From Ailurus styani (lineage: Eukaryota; Chordata; Mammalia; Carnivora; Ailuridae): a stretch of 64,000 nt of DNA. Location: the NCBI GenBank assembly GCA_002007465.1, contig LNAC01000103.1:105920-169919 (forward strand), read 5' to 3'. The notes under the pieces are model-generated. The model was not told the DNA's origin and searched no databases. It worked only from the letters and a program-made list of their open reading frames with translations. Position 1 is the first letter of the stretch, and each line of letters opens with the position of its first letter. Made by a program: the position numbers and the translations under genes. This document shows positions 35,992-46,059 of this stretch, one piece after another.

Positions 35992-35993
35992 AG

Positions 35994-35996
<3 letters not shown>

Positions 35997-36038
<42 letters not shown>
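35997..36038. repeat. (TA)n microsatellite
   Basis: About 20 TA units ending in GTATGTAT, lying between two Can-SINEs. Confidence 0.93.
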
Positions 36039-36044
<6 letters not shown>

Positions 36045-36045
<1 letters not shown>

Positions 36046-36160
36046 TTTTTTTAAGATTTTATTTATTTATTTTGACAAAGAGAGATTACAAGTAGGCAGA
36101 CAGGCAGGCAGAGAGAGAGGAGGAAGCAGGCTTTAACCCACTGAGCCACCCAGGCGCCCC
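36045..36160 (-). mobile_element. Can-SINE with internal deletion
   Basis: Poly-T/AAGATTTTATTTATTTATTT, 'GGCAGACAGGCAGGCAGAG', then 'GAAGCAGG' joins directly to 'CTTTAACCCACTGAGCC' and the head CACCCAGGCGCCCC. Roughly 75 bases are missing. AGATTTATAT follows at 36161-36170, echoing 35992. Confidence 0.92.
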
Positions 36161-36174
36161 AGATTTATATTTTA

Positions 36175-36666
36175 GAGCTTTCATCCCTTCCTGTTTGTTT
36201 GTTGTGGTAAAAAACACATACCATGAGATCTACCCTCTTAACAAATTTTTAAATGTACAGTACAGTATTGTTAACTATAAGCCCAATGTTAACTGTAAGC
36301 GGATCTCTAGAACTCTTTCATCTTATGTGACTGAAACTTTATACTCTCAAACAGCAACTCTCCCCCCAGTCACTGGCAACCACCATTCTCCTTTCTACTT
36401 CAATGAGTTTGATAACGTTAGATACCTCATATAAGTGGAATGGTGTGGCATTTGTCCTTCTGTGACTGGTTTATTTCACTTAGCATAATGTGGGCTATTT
36501 TCATCCATGTTGTAGCACATGACAGGATTTCCCTTTTTATGGCTGAATAATACTTGTGCATGAGATATATACATACATTTATTGACTCATCTATTGATGG
36601 ATATTTAGTTTATTTCCTCCTCTTAGCTATTGTAAATAATGCTGCACTGAACATGATAGTGCAAAT
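36175..36666 (-). mobile_element. L1 3' segment (of an inverted pair)
   Basis: 'GTGGTAAAAAACACATACC', 'CTAGAACTCTTTCATCTTAT', 'CACTGGCAACCACCATTC', 'CTATTGTAAATAATGCTGC' are reversed L1 3' UTR and ORF2 tail. It stops at 'GTGCAAATATC', where the strand switches. Confidence 0.9.
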
Positions 36667-36918
36667 ATCATATATCTGATAAGGAGTTAATATCCAAACT
36701 ATACAAGGAACTTCTGCAACTCAGGAGCAAAAAAACAAATAACCTGATTAAAAAATGGGCAAAAGACTTGAGTAGATGTTTCTCCAAGGAAAGCATACAA
36801 ATTGCCAACAAGTATACATAAAGACCCAACATCACTAATTATTAGAGAAATGCAAATCAAAACCACAATGAGATATTACTTCATACCTGTTGGGATGGTC
36901 TTTAATAAAAAAATAATA

Positions 36919-37049
36919 TGGGGTGCCTGGATGGCTCAGTTGGTTAAGCATCCCACACTTGATTTCAGTTCAGATCTTGATCTCAAAGTCATGAGTTCAA
37001 GCCCCACACTGGTCTCCACACTGGGTGTGGTGCCCTACCTAAAAGCAAA
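36919..37049 (+). mobile_element. Older Can-SINE, truncated
   Basis: GGGGTGCCTGGATGGCTCAG, 'TTGATTTCAGTTCAGATC', 'GAGTTCAAGCCCCACACTGG'. A different subfamily from the next copy, which sits in or next to its A-rich tail. Confidence 0.88.
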
Positions 37050-37225
37050 CAGGGACGCCTGGGTGACTCAGTCGGTTAAGTGTCTGCCTTTGGCTCAGGT
37101 CATGATCCCAGGGTCCTGGGATGGAGCCCCACATTGGGCTCTCTGCTCAGCGGGGAGCCTGCTTCTCCCTCTCCCTCTCTGTGCTCTCTCTCTCTCTCTC
37201 TCAAATAAATTTAAAAATCTTTAAA
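37050..37225 (+). mobile_element. Can-SINE in the tail of another
   Basis: GACGCCTGGGTGACTCAGTC, 'GGCTCAGGTCATGATCCC', 'GGGCTCTCTGCTCAGCGG', (CT)n, 'CTCAAATAAATTTAAAAATC'. The A-rich sequence after it (37220-37262) may be the outer SINE's tail. Confidence 0.92.
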
Positions 37226-37470
37226 AGAAGTAAATATTTTAAAAATTAAAAATAAAAGAAAATAGCAAGTGTTGGTGAGATGCAGAGAAATTGGAATGTT
37301 TAAACACTAGCGGTGGGACTGTAAAATGGTGCAGCCACTGTAGAAAAAAGTTTAAAAAGTTAAAAATAGAACTACCATATAATCTGGCAATCCCACTCCT
37401 GGGTATTTATCCAAAAAGATTGAAATCAGGACTTCAAACAAATATCTGCACCCCCAGTTCCTTGTAGTAT

Positions 37471-37574
37471 CTTGGGCTTTTGCTGGTTGGTTTGTTTATT
37501 TAGAAATTCTACCCATGCAGATTTTACATTGTATCAATTGAAGGGAAGTGATGATGGGATGGAAAAGGAAGGAA
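37471..37574. other. Unassigned sequence
   Basis: A short spacer between the L1 and a MIR. Confidence 0.4.
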
Positions 37575-37750
37575 TTCAGTCCAGGCACATAGGCTTCAGT
37601 TGTTGCTTCAACTTTACCGTCAATATGACCTCCTGTAGGTCACTTAAATTGCCTGGGTCTTGATTTCCTTTTCTCTCAAAGGAGTATGATACCCTTTACC
37701 TTAAGGGCTGTTCTGAGAATTAAATGGGGTAACTTGAGTAGGAGTTGTAT
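37575..37750 (+). mobile_element. MIR
   Basis: 'CCAGGCACATAGGCTTCAG', 'GTAGGTCACTTAAATTGCC', 'TTGATTTCCTTTTCTC', 'GAGAATTAAATGGGGTAAC' in MIR order. Confidence 0.75.
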
Positions 37751-37967
37751 CAACTGTAGAATACCACCCAAATGTTCATTGTTGTAATGTGAATGAACAA
37801 AACAATATTCCGCTTATCTCTTCCCCTCTACAAAATAGGAAAAAATCCACTGTAGAATTTGAGTTTTCTAGTCTTCATAAATTCTGGATTATTAACTGGA
37901 TAATAATTAACTTTTCGTGTCTCTTTTGCCATGTAGATAAACAAATATTATTTCTTTTTTATATACA

Positions 37968-38266
37968 TTTTTAAAAGACTAATTTATTTGTTAGAGAGTG
38001 TGTGTGAGCAGGGGGAGGGGCAGAGGGAGAGGGGCAAGCAGACTCCTGCTGAGTGCGGAGCCCCGGGAAGGCTCCGTCCCACAACCCTGAGACTCCAGTC
38101 AAAATCAAGAGTTGGGGGCGCCTGGGTGGCTCAGTGGGTTAAAGCCTCTGCCTTTGGCTCAGGTCATGATCTCAGGGTCCTGGGATCGAGGCCCGCATCT
38201 GGCTCCCTGCTCGGCCTGGAGCCTGCTTCCTTCTCTCTCTCTCTGCCTGCCTCTCTGCCTCCTTGT

Positions 38267-38314
<48 letters not shown>

Positions 38315-38400
38315 AAATAAATAAATAAAATCTTAAAAAAAAAATCAAGACACTTAACAACTGGAATTGGACATTTAACAACTGAATTACCCAGGTGCCC
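37968..38400 (-). mobile_element. Older Can-SINE split by a younger one
   Basis: Left part to about 38116: 'GGGGAGGGGCAGAGGGAG', 'CCTGCTGAGTGCGGAGCC', 'CACAACCCTGAGACTCC'. It resumes from 38341 with 'AAAATCAAGACACTTAAC' and the head 'CTGAATTACCCAGGTGCCC'. The resumed part repeats a TTTAACAACTG phrase. Confidence 0.87.
38117..38340 (+). mobile_element. Young Can-SINE inside an older one
   Basis: GGCGCCTGGGTGGCTCAG, 'GGGTTAAAGCCTCTGCC', 'GGGATCGAGGCCCGCATCTG', 'CTGCCTGCCTCTCTGCC', a long (CT)n (38270-38311), AAATAAATAAATAAAATC tail. AAAATCAAGA occurs at 38101-38110 and 38341-38350; six bases separate the left copy from the head. Confidence 0.94.
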
Positions 38401-38818
38401 TGCAAATATTTTATTCTTAAAGAAAGAATGGACCACAAAGTATATATGGATATTTACATAGTATATTAATATATTAAGTTTTCTTGGGTGTACCTTTCCA
38501 AAACTGTGCGCTATCCTTATGTAATAATTTTTTTTTCAGGCAAGGTAATTTAAAAAATATATTTCTACGTTAAAATACCTGATAATTGCTATTATTTATG
38601 CTCAATCCGTGAGTCACAGTTTCTGGGATAGAGAACTAATAATCAAAGTTGAAATAGCTATGAAATGGAGCTGGAAGCCCTCCTAGTCAGGGTCTCCAGC
38701 ACTAACTTTCCATGGCAAGCACCTGTGGTGGGGAAGGGGTGAAGGGTGATTTGGTCTCCCAAGATGGTGCCCTTTATATCACCCTCTACTTTCTGTAGTT
38801 CTCTTGCATTACTCATTC
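38401..38818. other. Unassigned sequence
   Basis: Nothing recognised. Confidence 0.4.
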
Positions 38819-38834
38819 TTTCACATCATTTTCT

Positions 38835-38835
38835 T

Positions 38836-38899
<64 letters not shown>

Positions 38900-38904
38900 A
38901 GGAA
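38835..38904. repeat. (AAAG)n microsatellite at a SINE tail
   Basis: About 16 AAAG units. It abuts the AGATTTTATTTATTTATTTG edge of the next Can-SINE and lies within that SINE's flanking duplications, so it grew from the SINE's CTTT tail. Confidence 0.93.
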
Positions 38905-39101
38905 AGAAAAAGATTTTATTTATTTATTTGAGAAAGAGTGAGCAAGAGAGAGAGAGAGAGAGAGGACAATGGGGGGCGGGCAGCAATGAGGAAGAAGCAG
39001 TCTCCCCTCTGAGCATGAAGCCCAAGGTGGGGCTCCATCCCAGGAACCCAGGATCGTGAGCTAAAGGCAGATGTGTAACCTACTGAGCCACCCAGGTGCC
39101 C
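38905..39101 (-). mobile_element. Can-SINE with expanded tail
   Basis: AGATTTTATTTATTTATTTG, (GA)n, 'CCCTCTGAGCATGAAGCCC', head 'CTGAGCCACCCAGGTGCCCC'. TTTCACATCATTTTCT (38819-38834) and TTTCACACTGTTTTCT (39102-39117) look like its target-site duplication, with the microsatellite inside. Confidence 0.93.
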
Positions 39102-39117
39102 CTTTCACACTGTTTTC

Positions 39118-39424
39118 TGTAGCTCAACATACCAAGTCAGTTCAGTGGTACAACAACGCTTACCGGAATGTTGAGACACATAGCTGAAGCTGATTTCTTC
39201 CATAAGGTCACATTGCTTTGTTACCTGTTAGTTCCTTCTGAGCATTTCCAGTTTTTCCTTCACTTCTTTTAGTTCATGGTGTCTGATGCATATTAGATAC
39301 TCACAGTAAGAGGTTGTTTTTGTTGTTCCTGCACTTCACCCTGTTTTCCCTATCCTGGACGTGAACTTGACACATTGATTAGCACATCTTGATTCTGATG
39401 CCACCTCGGCTCTGTCCTTTCTGG
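39118..39424. other. Unassigned sequence
   Basis: Nothing recognised. Confidence 0.4.
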
Positions 39425-39600
39425 TCCATGATAGTATAGAGACTGAGAGCGATAGCTCGGATTTGGCATTAAACTTTGATCTGAATTTAAAGACTGTTGT
39501 TTTAATGTATATCCCTGTGACCTTGAATAAATTACTTAATCTTACTAAGCCTCAGTTTCCTCATATGTAAAATGGCAATAATATCACCAATTGCAAAATG
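39425..39600 (+). mobile_element. MIR
   Basis: 'AGTATAGAGACTGAGAGC', 'CTGTGACCTTGAATAAATTAC', 'CCTCAGTTTCCTCATATG' and 'AAATGGCAATAATATCACC' are in order. Confidence 0.85.
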
Positions 39601-40474
39601 TTTTTATTACATTTTATGTAAAGAGGCATGCAGAGCATGCTTATTATTTGCTTTCTCTCTGCAACATGCATTCTTCTTTTTATTAAAAAAACCCCACAGT
39701 ATTATGGAGATTGATGCAAAATTCCCACTAAGCTTAAAAAAATGGAAGATTTGAAAGAATTTTTATACATACTTTGTGCTTCTCTGGGATATACTTTCAA
39801 GCTGCCACATATTATTCATTTTTATTTTCCTCTGCCATTTCAGGAGAAATTTTTGAGAAGCACTATTTATGGCTTGAGATTTATGTATTGCAAATGACAG
39901 AAACATCAACTGAAATGCACATAAGTAGAAAATGGGATTTAGTCATTCACTTTGCTAAAATATACATGCGTAGAATTCAAACATAGCTGAATCCCAGATT
40001 CAAAGAATGCCATAAAGTAAGATTTTAATAAGCCTTTGTTATTGAAGATTTTTTCATTCATTATTTCTCTGATCTGGATCAACTTATTTTCCTTCCGTCT
40101 GTCTTTCTCTCCTTTTTTCTTTTGAGTCTATGTTTTCACTAAGAAATCTTACAAGATCTTAGTAACTCTGATTTCTAAGTGTCACCTTTTCCAAGTTTGG
40201 TTTATATCTAAACCTTATCCTGAATGCTTGTTCCATTTTCATCAAGCTAGCACTAACATCAAAGTGCATGAGAATATTGAAGAAAAGTTTTACCTAATGT
40301 TATAGTTGTTGTAGTGTAATGTGGCAGGTGTAAGTCTCAATCTTCAATCAAGAAAATAGGAAAGAGCCAAGATTCCTGCTCTTCCCTCGTTTCTACTCTG
40401 AGGTAATGAGCAGAAGATAGATCATGATCTTAAAACATTACCCTACTCAATTTAAAATATGTCACCTGCATACA
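39601..40474. other. Unassigned sequence
   Basis: AT-rich, with no named repeat or supported frame. Confidence 0.4.
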
Positions 40475-40640
40475 TTTGCAGATATTTACATTTTATTTAT
40501 ATTATTCCAGCATTACCTGCTTCTTTTCCTGACTATAGCTTGAGTTCCCTAAGGAAACAGTGTCTTCTTTATTTTTACATTATTTCTAAAACTTAGCACA
40601 GTGGCTAGCATATAGTGGTAGGTCGTGAGATGTGAATATG
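40475..40640 (+). mobile_element. L2 3' end
   Basis: 'TTTTATTTATATTATTCCAG', 'AGCTTGAGTTCCCTAAGG', 'AACAGTGTCTTCTTTATTT', 'AGCACAGTGGCTAGCATATA' match the L2 3' UTR. Confidence 0.65.
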
Positions 40641-40779
40641 TTTTATTTTACCCCAAAATCAAAAGTCATATACTTGATCAACTTTAATTATATATTTTCA
40701 AAGGTAATTTCCTAAAATGATGCTCCCTTAATTGCATAAAATGTACAAATGAAAATATGGAATGTAAAAATACAGAAAT

Positions 40780-40982
40780 TTTTTTTCTGTAAGGAAAAGA
40801 GTATTTAAGGTTTTTGACTTTGCAGGACATATGGTCTGTCGTAACTTATTTTGCAGTGAGAAAGCAGCAATAAACAATACATACGTGAATGAGTTTTATT
40901 GTATTCCGGTAGAACTTTCTTCACAAAAACAGGCTACAGGTTGATTTGGGTCAAGGGCCATAGTTTGCTGACCTCTGTTCTA
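40780..40982 (+). mobile_element. hAT-Charlie type DNA transposon relic
   Basis: 'TTTTTCTGTAAGGAAAAGAG', 'TTGACTTTGCAGGACATATG', 'GTCTGTCGTAAC', 'AAACAATACATACGTGAATG', 'CACAAAAACAGGCTACAGG' and 'GGGCCATAGTTTGCTGACC' follow a well-known non-autonomous hAT consensus. I am not sure of its exact MER name. Confidence 0.75.
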
Positions 40983-41022
40983 AAACAAAGCAAAAGGTGT
41001 GCAAGGTAAACCTATATTTTCA

Positions 41023-41111
41023 AGAGTGACCAATCATTCACGTTGCCAGGCACTGACAGTTTCCCAGGACAAGGGACAATCCTGGCAAAATTAGAATGAG
41101 TTGGTCACCCT
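41023..41111. mobile_element. Small palindromic MITE-like repeat
   Basis: Its ends are inverted copies: GAGTGACCAATCATTC on the left and GAATGAGTTGGTCACCCTAC on the right. The middle has CCCAGGACAAGGGACAATCC. The layout is that of a short DNA-transposon MITE; family not named. Confidence 0.6.
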
Positions 41112-42949
41112 ACTTGTCCTAGTTCCTAACACCATTCATTCATTCATTCACTGAACAGTGAGTACCTACTAACATTAAATCAACATTCAAAGTTTCAAAT
41201 TAATCCAGAGCACTTGCAATATTCTGCATTATCTGGTGATCATAAAACATGTAACTCGGAAGCTAATTTATAAAAGGCATTACTTTTACTTTATTTATTA
41301 TTTAGACAGCTTTAGAAAGAACATATGGTAGTAATTATCAGCATGAAATAAGATAAAAGAATATTAAAAGCAAAATAATGTAACAATATAAACTTTTTAA
41401 ATTTACATCATATAGAAGTTCTTCACTTAATCTGTTTCACTAACACATATTTTATTCAAGCTATAAATGATGTCTTCCTGTAATAAAAATCCCAAATTAG
41501 ACTTTTTTATAGGCAAAAAATTTGAAGAGGTTGCCAAACATGCTTAGGAAAATCCCAGTGACTTCATGATTCATCATTTGTATTGAAAATTAGAAGGTGA
41601 GAAAATTGAGAGGAAAAAAAATCTCACTAATAAGGATTAAAAACAAATGATTCATTTCTTAAACTTTTTTCAGAGAAGCAAATTACAGCCAAATTATAGG
41701 CCTGACAAACCATAATTAAGGCATAAGAGGAATTATGGGGAATTGAGAGGTGAAGAAGGCCATGTTTCAACTTAAATATCAATTTCATTTAGCATCGTTA
41801 AAATTAGCTCTTTCCTGCTACAAATTCTTTTAGTTTCTGAAGTCACTACGTAATGAAAAGGGAAACGGAATCTTAGAGCCTACCTATATAAATCAAATGG
41901 GATGAAGCATGGAGAGGAATTTATATAAAGTTTTAAATAATGTACATACACAGACATGGATAGTATTTTTACCTGGAAATTAGAAAAGAGTCTTCAAGTC
42001 CAAAAGTCAAGAGAACAATGAATTGTGCACATTTTTCTTTCTCCCTCTTTGCAATCTGAGTGCTTGAAGAGAGTTTCTGAAACTATCATGGCTCTATACA
42101 GTGTTTCTCTCTTGATAGTTTTAAAATTTGGAGAAGATGACACTGGTTTCTGATTTTCGATCTAAGCATTCACACAGCAAAACTAGAAAATTAAAAACTC
42201 TTATCGGAATATCTTGAGAATGGTAGAATGACTAAAATAAATGTTTGTTTAGCCGACTATTAATCAGGAGCATAATTTGTTTTTCTATTTTCCATTTTGT
42301 TACATACTTTATTAAAATGACATAGGAGAACCATACTTTGCTTTCAATAATTCAGTAATAATCAAAAAGAAGCTTTCGACTGAACGGCATTTTTATTTTA
42401 TATCATTGTGTATTATGAATAGATACTGTGTACAAAATCTAGATGCTTTAGGTGTGCATTAAATGAGGGCAAGAGGATTTGGTTATTTGCTTTAGAATTT
42501 TAATTGCATTCATTTGTAATCCGGTAGAGGAAGTAAACAGCATACTAGTAACATTCATCAATGCGAATAGGGTAAAAAGTGATTTCAAAAGAGTCTGGCT
42601 GTGTGAGCCTAATCAAATGAGGCCAGCAGTGTTAATACTCTCTTCCATTCTCTCAGTAATAACAGTTCATTCATGAAAAACTTTATAATCATTTTATTAG
42701 CCATCCTTGTCAGAGGTCTAGTGACTTTAATTTAAGGCTCTTTGAGGCAGAAATGGAAGTATAAAAATGTAAAGAGGGCACTTGTGGTCTGAATGTGGTC
42801 CATGCAGTTAGCATATCCCCCTTTTCCTGCTGGAGAACATCCAAAAGCAACACGGAGAATGGGAAACAAAAATGCAAACTCCATTTTCAGCAAAAGTAAG
42901 AGACAGCTCAAATCTCCAGAGCCCAAAATAGGTGTAAGGGCTGCCAGAG
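41112..42949. other. Unassigned AT-rich stretch
   Basis: 1.8 kb with only a (CATT)n patch at 41134-41152. No supported gene. Confidence 0.45.
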
Positions 42950-43440
42950 CCCTGGAGACGGAGCAGGGCCGAGCTGGGGCTGTGTGGGAGGAAGCCGAGA
43001 GAAAGTGCCTCCGAGTGAATTCCCCAGCAGCAGGCAGGGGGCCAGGCTCTGCAGATTGCAGAAAGAGCAAAATGACAACTCTTAGACAGGAGCAGTGCGC
43101 GGCGGTTGTTAAATCTAGATCCTCGCTCGCGATGCGGGATTTGGGTGCACTGGCTGGCGGAAGGAGCGACCCTAGACCCGAACTGATTTTGAGACACGGA
43201 AGGGGGAGAGCTAAATAAAGAATCACTCCTAGAACAGCCATATATATAGGCAAGCAGTTTCTTGTGACCACGGGGTTCAAGATGGTCTTCGCCCTATCCT
43301 GCGCCTGCCTATATATTGCTGCAGACAAGCCGCGGCTAGGCGACCCGGTGCGCAAAACTGCGGCAGCCGGTGACAGGGCTCGGCCCTCCTCCACGCCTGA
43401 AACTCCTGCAGTCTTTGGTTCGGAAAATGCATCTTTTCAA
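42950..43440. promoter_or_regulatory. CpG-rich block, possible promoter
   Basis: By hand count 24 CpGs lie in 43081-43440 and four more in 42950-43080, far denser than the rest of the window. TATA-like TATATATAGG (43241-43250) and CTATATATT (43309-43317) sit inside it. ATATATAGGCA (43242-43252) and TGCCTATATAT (43306-43316) form an 11-bp inverted repeat. A 220-codon minus-strand frame (42732-43394) and a 141-codon plus frame overlap it with no domain I know. It could be an alternative promoter or lncRNA start. Confidence 0.35.
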
Positions 43441-43477
43441 TGATGAGTGCAACAAGAAAAACAAAAATGGGTTGCTA

Positions 43478-43539
43478 CAAGAAAAAAGGAAAGAGAAAGA
43501 AAGAAAGAAAGAAAAAGAAAGAAAGAAAGGAAGGAAGGA

Positions 43540-43587
<48 letters not shown>

Positions 43588-43633
43588 AAAAGAAAGAAAA
43601 GGAAGGGAGGGAGGGGGGAAGGAAGGAAGGAAA
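43478..43633. repeat. (GAAA)n/(GGAA)n purine microsatellite
   Basis: Long pure GAAA blocks with GGAA and GGGA interruptions, directly beside the CpG-rich block. The Lys/Glu/Arg-rich frames here are artefacts. Confidence 0.93.
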
Positions 43634-43678
43634 ACAAAGAGTACTCACCTAGAAGGCAGCCTAGCTAAGTCATTAATA

Positions 43679-43885
43679 TGATGGAGTCTGGAAGCCGACT
43701 GCCTGTTTACGAATCTCTGGAGTCAGCTAATTCACATCTTAGTGCCTCATCTTCCTTGGTTTGTAAAACAGAGCTCAAGGTAGTACCTACTACATGGGGT
43801 TATCACGATGACTGAATGAATAATATTTATAAAATTCTTAGAATAGTGCCTGCAACAGAGTAAATTGCATATAAATGTTCTTTTT
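43679..43885 (+). mobile_element. MIR
   Basis: 'GATGGAGTCTGGAAGCCG', 'ACTGCCTGTTTACGAATC', 'GTGCCTCATCTTCCTTGG', 'GGGGTTATCACGATGACTG' and 'AATAGTGCCTGCAACAG' span nearly the whole MIR. Confidence 0.85.
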
Positions 43886-43948
43886 TTAAACAACACTATG
43901 AAACTCATGTAAACTTACTTTGATTTAAAAAAATAATAATAATAATTT

Positions 43949-44098
43949 GGGGACGACTGGGTGGCTCAGTAGGTTAAGGGTCTGACTTCAGTTCAAGTTA
44001 TGATCTCAGTGTCCTGGGATCCAGCCCCCCACAGGGGTCCCTGCTCAGAGGGGAGTCTGCTTGTCACTCTCCCTCAGCCTCTCCCCCTGGTCATGTCA

Positions 44099-44179
<81 letters not shown>

Positions 44180-44200
44180 TAAATAAAATCTTTAAAAAAA
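43949..44200 (+). mobile_element. Can-SINE with (CT)n(CA)n
   Basis: GGGGACGACTGGGTGGCTCAG, 'CTGACTTCAGTTCAAGTTATG', 'GGGTCCCTGCTCAGAGGGG', CT repeats 44100-44140 then CA repeats 44141-44176, and tail 'GATAAATAAAATCTTT'. Confidence 0.93.
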
Positions 44201-44594
44201 TAAATAAATAAAATAACTTAATGTATAATTACCACTGTGAAGCAAGACCACAAAATAAAAATAAAAGAATTAAAGGACATGATGGTGAGATATTAGGAGG
44301 AAAGGAAAAATGAGTTAGGATTGCTCAGGAAAAGAACAGGAAAAAATATCTAAAAATAAAGGCAACATTGGATAGATTGAAAGGAAGAGTAGACACTGTC
44401 AAAATTATAGTAGTTTTACAAGGAGTAGAATTTATTAAAATGACAAAATAAAATTAAAATAGATATTTTATTTTTAGTTTTATTTTGGATTTCCTGCAGT
44501 CAAGTGGGATGTCAGGTGTACTGAGGCGATCTGATCAGTCAAGTGAAGTGTGACATCACAGGCATGTAAAAGGCAAATAGAAAAAAAAAAAAAA
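44201..44594. other. Unassigned AT-rich sequence
   Basis: Nothing recognised; an A-run at 44581-44594. Confidence 0.4.
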
Positions 44595-44690
44595 TCTTGA
44601 GTCTCAGAGAAGTTAAGTAACGGCCCCAGCTTAGGAGAATCTGAGGCCAGTCCTGTTGGACTCCAATGGCCACACTTTGAATGATTATGA
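44595..44690 (-). mobile_element. Possible MIR fragment
   Basis: 'GAGTCTCAGAGAAGTTAAG' and 'CTGAGGCCAGTCCTG' resemble the reversed MIR core, weakly. Confidence 0.35.
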
Positions 44691-45039
44691 TACATGATAT
44701 CATCTCTGTCTCACAGGCTTGCTGTAAGGACCAGACAAGAACCATTTTTTCAGAACACTTAAGTAACTACAAAATGTGATACAAGTATGTGTTATTATGT
44801 AATATAGCTACTGCATACTAGGCTTCTCTCTAGAGAAAGAGAAGATCTATAAGTCAGAGTAGGTACAGCTCATCAGAATGCAATTAAAATTTTCCTCTTT
44901 CTGTCTTCTTGAAGGTAAAGAGCATTTCAGCTCAAAACTATTCCCCAAAAGTCAGCAAATGCGTTCAAAGTCCATCCCTCTGAGGATTCTCTGCCCGAGA
45001 GGCTCTATGCCCCAAACCTCTTGGTCTCTCTCAGTCATA
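44691..45039. other. Unassigned sequence
   Basis: Nothing recognised. Confidence 0.4.
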
Positions 45040-45250
45040 CTCACCTAATGAAACCTGCTTCACCTGTCACCTCCCCTGGGAATCTTTCTGTAACCCGTCC
45101 AGAAACGTAATGATCGGGCTACCACTTGGCCGCGTTTGTATCTCTAACCTGATGTATTGTAATGTGCCTTTTACCCCACACTAGCCTATGTTCTCCTTTG
45201 AGCCCAGAAGCCAAGTCTGAGTCTTCATTGAACAGCCAGGCCAGCACAGT
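45040..45250 (+). mobile_element. Possible L2 fragment
   Basis: 'CTGTCACCTCCCCTGGGAAT' and 'TGAGCCCAGAAGCCAAG' look like the L2 3' region. Weak. Confidence 0.4.
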
Positions 45251-46059
45251 GATTAAAAACCTCTTGGGCATTTGGTAACGGCAGAACAGATGCATGACTT
45301 TGCCTGGATCATTAGAGCACATGTAGTTTCCTCATGGTTGTTCAGGTGGAAGAAACCATACACTGATCCTCTAAATTTTAAGATCTATTAGTTTATATTA
45401 TACTGAGACCAAGATTGCCAAGCATTTGTTAACCATTTCTATGTATTTTCTAATTTCATCTCTGTTCATGTCAACTATTAAAAACTGTAAATTCACATAC
45501 TTTTGCTTTTACTGGGTAAAGGAGATGTGTAAAATGATGGCATATCCAGAGCTAGAATATGGGATGACAAGACGAGGAGGCAAGAAGAGATGGAAAGAGA
45601 CTTCAGGGCTCTGGGTTGGAGGTAGGCTGAAACCAGAGGAAGGGTGCTCTGACCAGCAGCAAGACTCAGGAAAGCGATGCCGCTGGTCCCAGGCAGGAGG
45701 CCTGGCTGCTCAGTTGGTGATTAAGGGGTCTTCTCTCTGTCTTGCTTTCCACTACCGCTGATAAATAGCACGGCTGACGTCAAATACTCATATGGACCTA
45801 ATCCAATCACCACTGAAGAATTTTACCAGAAGACAAATTGCAGTTTACAGAACATTTAAGAGACCAGTAATATAGTTTCTCAAGAAAAAAATCATAAAAG
45901 TAGTTGTTAAAAGAAAAACTGACTGTGAGAATAATTCCAGGAAATGTGAAAGCTGGAAGTAAGAAGCCAAAACTGAAATACGTCATTTATCAGACTTTAT
46001 TCTTTGATCTTTAAACCCCCAATTCTATATTCACTTAGATATTCCAGGAATATTTTAAC
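45251..46059. other. Unassigned sequence
   Basis: The 111-codon frame at 45426-45761 has no domain. Confidence 0.4.

Larger units (their letters stand above)
36667..37470 (+). mobile_element. L1 5' segment (inverted part), split by Can-SINEs
   Basis: Sense ORF2 text: 'ATCTGATAAGGAGTTAATATC' in part, 'AAAAAATGGGCAAAAGACTT', 'AATCAAAACCACAATGAGAT', and after the Can-SINEs 'CCTGGGTATTTATCC' and 'AAATATCTGCACCCCC'. In L1 coordinates it ends about where the 36175-36666 segment begins, the signature of a 5' inversion. Confidence 0.9.

Noticed and set aside
36802..37224. 140-codon plus frame
   Set aside because: Translated L1 plus two Can-SINEs.
42732..43394. 220-codon minus-strand frame as a gene
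   Set aside because: GC-rich DNA has few stops; frames overlap on both strands, and no family resemblance is seen. Kept only as part of the CpG-rich block.
43370..43681. Lys/Glu/Arg-rich frames
   Set aside because: Translation of a GAAA microsatellite; no gene context.
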